From Saprospiraceae bacterium UBA2329 (GTDB lineage Bacteria; Bacteroidota; Bacteroidia; Chitinophagales; Saprospiraceae), in assembly GCA_002344975.1 (NCBI GenBank), contig DDUV01000065.1:1-32847 (forward strand): 32,847 nt of DNA, given 5' to 3'. Below, one piece after another: positions 9,573 through 16,039 of the stretch (its first letter is position 1; each line of letters begins with the position of its first letter). The position numbers and the translations under genes were made by a program. A model generated the notes under the pieces. The model did no database searches and was not told the DNA's origin. It saw only the letters and a program-made list of their open reading frames with translations.

Positions 9573-9603
9573 CAAAGATATAACAAACCCTCCGAAAAAT
9601 CAA
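9573..9603 (-). promoter_or_regulatory. Promoter of the GNPPDWD repeat peptide gene
   Basis: On the minus strand, TTG (9601-9603) is followed after 20 bases by a perfect TATCTTTG (9573-9580). Transcription would start near 9566 and leave an untranslated leader of about 170 bases before the ATG at 9393, unusually long for this window. It begins just downstream of the T-run of the first hairpin module, which would insulate it from upstream transcription. Confidence 0.7.
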
Positions 9604-9612
9604 GCAATAAAC

Positions 9613-9921
9613 AAAAAAAGGGGGAACAAAATGCTCCCCCCTAAAAAACACCTAAAACCCATATTCTGTCATGAAAACATTATCATTATATGCCTTTATT
9701 CTCGCCATTGTGACGAAAACGGGCGCAAATGTCACAAAAAAAGAGGAAAATCAAAAAATTTTCCTCTAAAAAACACCTAAAACCCATATTCTGTCATGAA
9801 AATAATCTCTTTGTAAAAGATGACTTTGAGACGGAGCACCCAGACATAGGTCACAAAAAAAGGAGAACCGTAAGATTCTCCTCTCAAAAAACACCTAAAA
9901 CCCATATTCATATCATGAAAA
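9613..9921 (-). repeat. Three tandem hairpin modules with covarying stems and a conserved block
   Basis: Modules start at about 9613, 9736 and 9855 (spacing 123 and 119). In each, a run of seven As is followed by a hairpin and then a conserved block (9642-9677, 9767-9802 and 9886-9921, the last diverging near its end). Stems are GGGGGA/TCCCCC (9620-9625 with 9635-9640), GAGGAAAA/TTTTCCTC (9743-9750 with 9759-9766) and GGAGAA/TTCTCC (9862-9867 with 9876-9881). Stem sequence changes but pairing is kept, which indicates selected RNA structure. On the minus strand each hairpin is followed by T7, as in an intrinsic terminator. On the plus strand each conserved block ends in ATGAAAA, so duplicated gene leaders are an alternative reading. 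The gap 9439-10073 holds no other convincing gene. Confidence 0.75.
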
Positions 9922-9981
9922 CCTTATGCCATGTCGGCCTTTCATCGGTTGATGTCTCGGCCGTTTGTTGGTGCAAAGATA
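9855..9981 (-). ncRNA. Candidate small RNA: promoter, variable region, conserved 3' block and terminator
   Basis: The third module is preceded on the minus strand by a perfect -7 box TATCTTTG (9974-9981) and ends in hairpin plus T7 (9855-9881), which would give an RNA of about 110 bases starting near 9967. A -33 TTG at the usual 20-21 base distance is not visible, which weakens the call. The other two modules lack a perfect -7 box. The box also lies close to the glycosyltransferase gene, which starts on the other strand at 10074. Confidence 0.35.
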
Positions 9982-10047
9982 CATGCGCCGGAATCTGCCA
10001 AAAAGTGACAATCATCACAATAAGGCCTGTTGTTTTGCTTTTTTGCG

Positions 10048-10055
10048 CATCTTTG
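10048..10055 (+). promoter_or_regulatory. Probable -7 box of the glycosyltransferase gene
   Basis: CATCTTTG, one mismatch from TAnnTTTG, lies 18 bases before the ATG at 10074, at the distance seen for other genes of the window. No clear -33 TTG at 20-21 bases is visible. Confidence 0.4.
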
Positions 10056-10073
10056 CGGCCTTAAACTGCAAGC

Positions 10074-10790
10074 ATGTCGAAAACCCTTTCTATTATCATC
10101 CCTGCTTACAATGAGGCACGCACGATTCGATTCATTTTGGATAAAGTGCGAATGGCGACCTTGCCCCAAGAAATAGGCAGAGAAGTTATCATTGTCAATG
10201 ACTGTTCTACCGATGATACCCGTGAAGCCATTCAGCAGTATATGGCCGAGTATCCCGACATGGGGATTCAGTACAGAGAGCACCGCGTCAATCAGGGGAA
10301 AGGCGCCGCTTTGCACACCGGCATCCGGGAGGCATCCGGAGATTACATCATCATACAGGATGCAGATTTGGAGTACGACCCGCGCGAATATACTTTACTG
10401 TTGATGCCGATACTGGAAGGTATGGCCGACGTGGTATATGGATCGCGCTTCATGGGAGGCAACCCGCACCGCATCCTTTTCTTTTGGCATTCTATCGGCA
10501 ATAAGTTTCTTACTTCCTTGTCCAATGCTATGACCAACCTCAATCTGACCGACATGGAAACCTGCTACAAACTGTTTCGGGCAGACATCGTCAAAAGCCT
10601 TGTTCTGAAAGAAAAGAGATTCGGCTTCGAGCCGGAAGTGACGGCTAAAGTAGCCAGGGTGCCGGGCGTGCGCATTTACGAGGTGGGGATATCCTACTAC
10701 GGGCGCACTTATGCCGAGGGTAAGAAGATCAATTGGAAGGACGGATTCAGGGCCATTTACTGTATCCTGAAATATAACATTTGGGGTTGA
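10074..10790 (+). CDS. Family 2 glycosyltransferase, dolichol-phosphate mannosyltransferase-like
   Basis: A 238-residue cytoplasmic GT-A fold transferase. The N-terminus MSKTLSIIIPAYNEARTI is the nucleotide-sugar binding start typical of GT2 enzymes. VNDCSTDDT follows, then the metal/nucleotide DxD-type motif QDADLEYDP (Asp96, Asp98). The segment YGSRFMGGNP and the later NLTDMETCYKLFR are typical of the DPM1/polyprenyl-phosphate glycosyltransferase branch. The protein ends soon after the catalytic domain, with no C-terminal membrane helices, so it is the short soluble or peripheral type. The likely role is transfer of a sugar from a nucleotide donor to a polyprenyl phosphate for envelope glycans; donor and acceptor cannot be read from the sequence. 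It stands alone, 129 bases before secDF, which has its own promoter. Confidence 0.85.
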   Translation: MSKTLSIIIPAYNEARTIRFILDKVRMATLPQEIGREVIIVNDCSTDDTREAIQQYMAEYPDMGIQYREHRVNQGKGAALHTGIREASGDYIIIQDADLEYDPREYTLLLMPILEGMADVVYGSRFMGGNPHRILFFWHSIGNKFLTSLSNAMTNLNLTDMETCYKLFRADIVKSLVLKEKRFGFEPEVTAKVARVPGVRIYEVGISYYGRTYAEGKKINWKDGFRAIYCILKYNIWG

Positions 10791-10825
10791 ATGAAATTTG
10801 AGTGAAAAAATAATTTCAAAACGCG

Positions 10826-10833
10826 TATATTTG
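10826..10833 (+). promoter_or_regulatory. -7 box of the secDF gene
   Basis: TATATTTG is a perfect TAnnTTTG match 86 bases before the ATG at 10920. A TTTG at 10797-10800 is 25 bases away, longer than the 20-21 seen elsewhere, so the -33 element is uncertain. Confidence 0.5.
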
Positions 10834-10919
10834 CGCGGTTTTTCCGGGGCGGCACATTTTGCCCTGAAAATCAGGAGCTTCGGCTCGCGTTTTATAATCC
10901 TTAAAATGAATCGTGTACC

Positions 10920-13900
10920 ATGCAAGGTAAAGGAGTAGTTCGGTTTTTCCTCATTGTTGTAGCGCTGGTGACCCTGGCGCAGTTCCTGCTCATCATTCCG
11001 ACGAGGCGGGTAGAAAAAAATGCAGACGCTTATGCAACCGCTGCGTCGGCCAATGCGCCGGCAGAAAGCAAGACGGCTGTTTTTAAAGAAAAGCGCATCG
11101 CTTATTTAGACTCGCTCTCCTCAGAGCCGGTGTTTACGGTGCCTTTGATCAAGTCTTACACCTATCAAGACCTCAAGCGCCAGCAAATTGCGCTTGGCCT
11201 CGACCTCAAAGGCGGTATGAGCGTGGTGTTGCAGGTGGACTTGCGCAAGTTTGTCAACGCCTTGGCCAACGAGAGCAGCGACGCTGACTTTAAAGCTGCT
11301 TTGGATGCCGCTTTGGATGCTCAGAAAAACTCTGAAGCAGACTTCATTACGCTGTTTGCCGATAACTTCCGCAGCATCAGTAACGGCAAGCCGCTGGCGC
11401 CCATTTTTGCCCGCAACGAAGCGCTGGGGCTCAATTTCGAGTCTTCCGACGGCGATGTCGTGCAGGTACTTCGTGCGCGCGCCGACGAAACGGTGGGGCT
11501 TACCTTCGACCGTCTCAAAGAGCGCATTGACAAACTCGGCGTAGTGCAGCCCAACATTTCTTTGGATGCCGCCCGCGATATTATCGTGGTAGAATTGCCT
11601 GGTATTGACAACCCGGAACGCGCCCGTCGCTTTTTGCAGGCTGCCGCCGAACTCGAATTCTGGAATGTATATCGCATCAGCGATCCGGGTATGATGGAGG
11701 CATTTGCTGCCGCCAATGAGCGCCTGGCCAAAATGAAAGGCACGGAGGCCTCTACGCAGCGCCAGATTTTGAAAATAGACACCTTATATAAGGTGGACGA
11801 GGCCGGCAATTCGGTTGTAGATCGTTTGGATACTACCTATGCGCCCATCACCGGCGGGCCGCTGTTTGATGTGTTTACCATCAACAGTTCCGGTTCTTAT
11901 GGCTTGGCGCCTATGGGGGTTGCTAAGAAGAATCAGCGCGCCGCTATTGATGAAATGCTGAGTGGTCCGGAAATCAGAGGCTTGTTCCCGCCGGACGTGC
12001 GCTTTGCCTGGTCTAAAGACCCGGTGAAGGATCCCACTACTCAAAAAGCTACCGATAATTACGAACTGTACGCCATCCGCAAGGAGCGCGGCGGCGACAA
12101 TGCACCGCTGACCGGTGAAGTCGTTACGAACGCATCGGCACAGCCCGATGAGAACAACCAAATGGCGGTATCGCTGCAAATGAATGCCAGCGGCGCCCAA
12201 ATCTGGGGTCAGATGACTACGAAGGCTGCGCAGGACAACAACCGCGAGGTAGCCATTATGCTCGACAGCGCGGTCGTTTCCGCTCCACGAGTCAATCAGC
12301 CCATTACGACCGGCAGTTCTTCCATTTCCGGCTCTTTCTCGTTGGAAGAAGCCAAAGACCTTGCTAATATCCTTCAGGTGGGTAAACTGCCCGCTCAAAC
12401 CCGAATCATTCAGGAATCTTTGGTAGGCCCGTCTCTGGGCGCTGAAAACATCAGCAAGAGTGTCAATTCATTGGTCATAGGCTTTTTGTTGGTGGTAGTC
12501 TTTATGGTACTGTACTATATGGGCGGCGGTGTAGTGTCTGTGTTGGCTCTGTTTACCAACCTGTTCTTCATCTTTGGTTCTTTGGCTTCACTGGGTACGG
12601 TCCTTACCTTGCCTGGTATTGCCGGTATCGTGTTGACGATGGGTATGGCCGTGGACTCCAACGTGATCATCTTCGAGCGCATACGAGAAGAACTGCGTGC
12701 AGGCAAGAGCATGCTTTCTGCTATTGCCGACGGCTTCAAAAATTCATACTCTGCCATCATAGATGCCAACGTAACGACCATTTTGGTGGCCGGTGTACTG
12801 GCCTACTTTGGCATCGGCCCCATCAAAGGCTTCGGCGTAGTACTCATCGTGGGTATCGTTTGTTCTGTGTTTACTTCTGTATTGGTGGGCCGCCTCATCC
12901 TCGACTGGTGGACGCGCCGCGGCGGCAATATGTCGTTCTGGAGCAAAGCAACCGCCAATACGCTGACCAATATCAATATTGACTGGATGGGCAAGCGTCG
13001 AATCGGTTACATGATTTCCGGTGCGCTGACGGTGTTCGGCATCGTCTCTTTCTTGGTGCGCGGATTCGATATGGGCGTTGATTTCAAAGGTGGATTTTCG
13101 TACAACGTGACTTTTGACAAATCGCAAAAAATAGATGCGGAATCGCTGCGTCGCGCTTTGGACGGCGCTTTTGTGAATGCCTCTACGGTAGTAAAAGCCG
13201 TTGATACGGAAAATACTTACAACATTGTCACCTCTTACTTGGTGGACGATCAGGGCGAAGATGCTGCCGAGCGTGCTATGGCCAAACTGCACGAAGGCGT
13301 GCAGGCGGCGGTAGGTTCTGCTACTACGATCACTTTAGATCAATTCAAACAAACAGATGGTATCGGCACGCATGTGACTTCGTCCTCTAAAGTGTCTTCC
13401 AACATCGCCGACGACATCAAGCGAAGCGCTTTTTACGCCGGTATCTTCGGCATACTCATCATATTTGTGTATTTGCTCATTCGTTTTTCGAAGTGGCAAT
13501 ACAGTATGGGTGCTGTGGTAGCTTTGCTCCATGACGTCATCATGGTGCTGGGGCTTTACTCTCTGCTGCACGGCCTCGTACCGTTCACTTTGGAAGTAGA
13601 TCAGGCCTTTGTGGCGGCGGTGCTCACCGTGATCGGTTATTCGGTCAACGATACCGTGATTGTATTTGACCGCATCCGCGAGTTTGCCGGGCTTTACACC
13701 AAAAAGGAGAAAGGCGAGGTGATGAACTTAGCCATCAACACGACGCTGAGCCGTACTTTGCTGACCTCGTTGACGACGCTGTTTACGGTGTTGGTGTTGT
13801 TCCTCTTCGGCGGAGCAAGCATCAAGGGTTTTGCCTTCGCGCTCATCATCGGTATCGTCACAGGTACCTATTCCTCCATCTTCATTGCATCTGCGTTGGT

Positions 13901-13988
13901 GTATGACCTGACGCCTTCACTGAAGACCAAAGAGGTGGAAGGCGAGAAGAAAAAAGGCCACTTCACGAAGCCTGTGGAAAAGGTGTAA
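10920..13988 (+). CDS. secDF: Protein translocase subunit SecDF (fused SecD and SecF)
   Basis: A 1022-residue inner-membrane protein that uses the proton gradient to help complete Sec-dependent export. One helix opens the protein (about residues 7-25). The SecD half carries LGLDLKGGMSVVLQVD near residue 90, a large periplasmic region, and a membrane block from about 516 including GMAVDSNVIIFERIREEL. The SecF half starts near residue 685 (INIDWMGKRRIGYMISG), has GVDFKGG, and ends in a second membrane block with GYSVNDTVIVFDRIREF. The two halves in one chain are the usual Bacteroidota form. The periplasmic part between the conserved SecD segments is long. The ATG at 10920 is supported by the immediately following membrane helix; an ATG at 10906 is out of frame and soon stops. 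A strong terminator follows the gene. Confidence 0.96.
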   Translation: MQGKGVVRFFLIVVALVTLAQFLLIIPTRRVEKNADAYATAASANAPAESKTAVFKEKRIAYLDSLSSEPVFTVPLIKSYTYQDLKRQQIALGLDLKGGMSVVLQVDLRKFVNALANESSDADFKAALDAALDAQKNSEADFITLFADNFRSISNGKPLAPIFARNEALGLNFESSDGDVVQVLRARADETVGLTFDRLKERIDKLGVVQPNISLDAARDIIVVELPGIDNPERARRFLQAAAELEFWNVYRISDPGMMEAFAAANERLAKMKGTEASTQRQILKIDTLYKVDEAGNSVVDRLDTTYAPITGGPLFDVFTINSSGSYGLAPMGVAKKNQRAAIDEMLSGPEIRGLFPPDVRFAWSKDPVKDPTTQKATDNYELYAIRKERGGDNAPLTGEVVTNASAQPDENNQMAVSLQMNASGAQIWGQMTTKAAQDNNREVAIMLDSAVVSAPRVNQPITTGSSSISGSFSLEEAKDLANILQVGKLPAQTRIIQESLVGPSLGAENISKSVNSLVIGFLLVVVFMVLYYMGGGVVSVLALFTNLFFIFGSLASLGTVLTLPGIAGIVLTMGMAVDSNVIIFERIREELRAGKSMLSAIADGFKNSYSAIIDANVTTILVAGVLAYFGIGPIKGFGVVLIVGIVCSVFTSVLVGRLILDWWTRRGGNMSFWSKATANTLTNINIDWMGKRRIGYMISGALTVFGIVSFLVRGFDMGVDFKGGFSYNVTFDKSQKIDAESLRRALDGAFVNASTVVKAVDTENTYNIVTSYLVDDQGEDAAERAMAKLHEGVQAAVGSATTITLDQFKQTDGIGTHVTSSSKVSSNIADDIKRSAFYAGIFGILIIFVYLLIRFSKWQYSMGAVVALLHDVIMVLGLYSLLHGLVPFTLEVDQAFVAAVLTVIGYSVNDTVIVFDRIREFAGLYTKKEKGEVMNLAINTTLSRTLLTSLTTLFTVLVLFLFGGASIKGFAFALIIGIVTGTYSSIFIASALVYDLTPSLKTKEVEGEKKKGHFTKPVEKV

Positions 13989-14024
13989 GGGAGTAGTTGA
14001 TAAGTTGAACTACATCAGACGGGG

Positions 14025-14068
14025 AGGTCTCTGTTGCAGAATATTGCGGCAGAGACCTTTCTGCTTTT
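14025..14068 (+). terminator. Strong intrinsic terminator after secDF
   Basis: A 13-base-pair stem (14025-14037 with 14046-14058, two G-T pairs) closes an 8-base loop and is followed by TTT and then TTTT. It lies 36 bases past the secDF stop codon. Confidence 0.8.
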
Positions 14069-14087
14069 GGCGCCGACTTCAGTAAAT

Positions 14088-14295
14088 ATGAGTCATCCCG
14101 GATTTTCGACCTCGGAGAGGTCACAGATTTGTAGAAATGCCTCAATAGCGGTTTTTTCGACCTCGGAGAGGTCGCACAACGAGTTATTTTGGCATGTTAA
14201 TGTTCGACCTCTCGGAGGTCGTTACGCATTTTAATTTGCTGATCTACCAATATTTGATCTCTCCGAGATCATTTACAAAATTCGGGATGACTCAT
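14088..14295. mobile_element. MITE-like palindromic element with 19-base terminal inverted repeats and four inner hairpins
   Basis: The ends are inverted copies matching at 18 of 19 bases: ATGAGTCATCCCGGATTTT at 14088-14106 and its complement at 14277-14295. Inside are four 15-base hairpins: GACCTCGGAGAGGTC at 14108-14122 and 14159-14173, GACCTCTCGGAGGTC at 14206-14220 and GATCTCTCCGAGATC at 14256-14270. The first two have loop GGA, the last two the reverse-type loops TCG and TCC, so the whole element is an imperfect palindrome of 208 bases. It encodes nothing and has no transposase. No obvious target duplication flanks it. A nonautonomous transposable or REP-type element is inferred. Confidence 0.6.
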
Positions 14296-14335
14296 GTTTT
14301 GTGTCTTCAGGCTTTTTATTTGCCCCCAAAAGCCT

Positions 14336-14343
14336 TATCTTTG
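14336..14343 (+). promoter_or_regulatory. -7 box upstream of the KamA-family gene
   Basis: A perfect TATCTTTG precedes the ATG at 14502 by 158 bases. The implied leader of about 150 bases contains a 7-base-pair hairpin (14448-14454 with 14460-14466). The box lies just outside the right end of the MITE-like element, so any -33 region lies close to that element. Confidence 0.5.
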
Positions 14344-14501
14344 CCTCTGTGCAACATTCTGCACGGCGATTCTTCTCATATCGCCTTGCCCGATTCAGGG
14401 TATTAGCCGTGTTTTATTCACTCTGTTTTGAGTTATCGGCGCCCGGCACTTTCATGTTGTGAAAGTAGCCCTTCATTGATTTTTTCACCAAATCTGAAGA
14501 T

Positions 14502-15818
14502 ATGAATACATACAAGGCATTTTCACTGAACAATTTTCGTAAGATTCCCCAATTAGAACAATTGACTCAAGAGCAGCTATTTGACATTGAAGTGGTAGGA
14601 CGTGTGCTGCCGTTTAAGACCAACAATTATGTGGTAGATGAATTGATCAACTGGGATACCTGGCAAAATGATCCCATGTTTATACTTACTTTTCCTCAGA
14701 AAGACATGCTCATACCAGAGCACTATACATTGGTGGCAGAGGCATTGAAACAGAATGCCGCCAAAGAAGAACTAAACAGCATAGTTTACAACATCCGAAA
14801 ACAACTCAACCCACATCCTGCCGGCCAAATGGAGCACAATGTGCCTGAATGGGAAGGAGTGAAACTGACCGGCATCCAGCACAAATACAGGGAAACCGTA
14901 CTTTTTTTTCCGAGCAGCGGTCAGACATGCCATGCCTACTGCACCTTTTGTTTCAGGTGGCCTCAGTTTGTAGGAATGGACGAGTGGAAATTTGCCATGA
15001 AGGAAACGGAGTTGTTGGTGGAATACCTGAAAGGGCATACGGAAGTGACGGATGTGCTTTTTACAGGTGGTGACCCGCTCATTATGAAGTCTGAAAAACT
15101 GGCTGCACACCTTCTGTTGCTCATAGATAGCGATATCGAAAACCTGCAAACCATACGCCTGGGTACCAAAGCCTTGGGATACTGGCCGTATAAATTTTTG
15201 GATAATAATGAGGGTGACATTTTGCTTCGGGCTTTTGAAAAAGTGATTGAAAAGGGCATTAACCTGACGATCATGGCGCATTTCAACCATCCGGTGGAAC
15301 TGTCAACGCCGGCGGTGCAGGAAGCCATCAGGCGTGTGAGGGCTACCGGAGCACAGATCAGGACGCAGTCGCCCATACTCCGGCACATCAATGACGATGC
15401 AGATGTATGGGCTGAAATGTGGCGGGCACAGGTCAATCACAATTGCATACCATATTATATGTTCATGCCGCGCGACACAGGTGCGCAGCACTACTTTGCG
15501 GTTCCATTAGTAGAAGCCTGGCAGATATTCAGGGGCGCCTACCAGCAGGTGAGTGGCGTATGCCGGACGGTGCGCGGCCCCAGTATGTCTTGCGAGCCGG
15601 GTAAGGTGCAAATACTGGGCACTCCGATGATACCCGGAATGGATGGAGATGAAAGGGTCATTGCATTGCGATTTTTGCAGGGCAGAAACCCGGACTGGAT
15701 AGCGAGACCTTTTTTTGCAAAATATGATGAAGAGGCTTTGTGGATGGACGAGTTGGAACCTGCATTCGGGGCTGAAAAATTCTTCTTTGAGTCAGAGTTG
15801 GAATTAGTCCTGAGCTAA
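14502..15818 (+). CDS. KamA-family radical SAM protein (lysine 2,3-aminomutase-like)
   Basis: A 438-residue cytoplasmic protein. The radical SAM cluster ligands are Cys143, Cys147 and Cys150 (CHAYCTFC, spacing CX3CX2C), followed by FRWPQF. LFTGGDPLI matches the SAM-binding GGDP motif of the KamA family. Downstream segments (LTIMAHFNHPVELS, GAQIRTQSPIL, NCIPYYMFMPRDTGAQHY) follow the order of lysine 2,3-aminomutase. The C-terminal segment RGPSMSCEPGKVQILG is where the family's PLP-binding lysine sits (GGGGK in the clostridial enzyme), so its GK may keep PLP binding. Length fits aminomutases better than EpmB (about 340). Members of this branch are often named lysine 2,3-aminomutase in Bacteroidota without proof, so the substrate is uncertain. 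It stands alone with a long leader; the gene after it is an unrelated exporter. Confidence 0.85.
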   Translation: MNTYKAFSLNNFRKIPQLEQLTQEQLFDIEVVGRVLPFKTNNYVVDELINWDTWQNDPMFILTFPQKDMLIPEHYTLVAEALKQNAAKEELNSIVYNIRKQLNPHPAGQMEHNVPEWEGVKLTGIQHKYRETVLFFPSSGQTCHAYCTFCFRWPQFVGMDEWKFAMKETELLVEYLKGHTEVTDVLFTGGDPLIMKSEKLAAHLLLLIDSDIENLQTIRLGTKALGYWPYKFLDNNEGDILLRAFEKVIEKGINLTIMAHFNHPVELSTPAVQEAIRRVRATGAQIRTQSPILRHINDDADVWAEMWRAQVNHNCIPYYMFMPRDTGAQHYFAVPLVEAWQIFRGAYQQVSGVCRTVRGPSMSCEPGKVQILGTPMIPGMDGDERVIALRFLQGRNPDWIARPFFAKYDEEALWMDELEPAFGAEKFFFESELELVLS

Positions 15819-15894
15819 GTTGGAAAGGTAGTTTCTATTGTGACAGCCTTGCGCGCTACCGGGTGCAGGGAGTGATAAGGACCGGAACACGGGA

Positions 15895-15945
15895 CGGGTG
15901 CGCGGCGGGGTGGGGAGGGTGTTGCTGGACCCCGCCGCGCACCCG
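15895..15945. repeat. Perfect 17-base-pair GC-rich inverted repeat
   Basis: Bases 15895-15911 and 15929-15945 are exact inverted copies around a 17-base loop. The stem is almost pure G/C. No T-run follows on either strand, so it is not a standard terminator. It lies in the 221-base gap between the KamA-family and ABC transporter genes, which holds no gene; a weak TATAGTTT (15992-15999) is the only promoter-like sequence seen there. Confidence 0.8.
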
Positions 15946-16039
15946 GAGCGCCCAAAAACTTGTGTGCCGATTGCAACCTAAATGCGGCGGGTATAGTTTT
16001 ATTCGGTCGGTTATCGGCGAGGAGGAAGAACCAAACGAT

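Noticed and set aside
10920..13988. SecD-SecF fusion as a novelty
   Set aside because: Fusion of the two subunits is normal in Bacteroidota.
15863..16039. N-terminal extension of the ABC exporter
   Set aside because: It would translate the GC hairpin and gives a Cys/Gly/Arg-rich stretch unlike the family. The ATG at 16040 has a purine-rich ribosome site.
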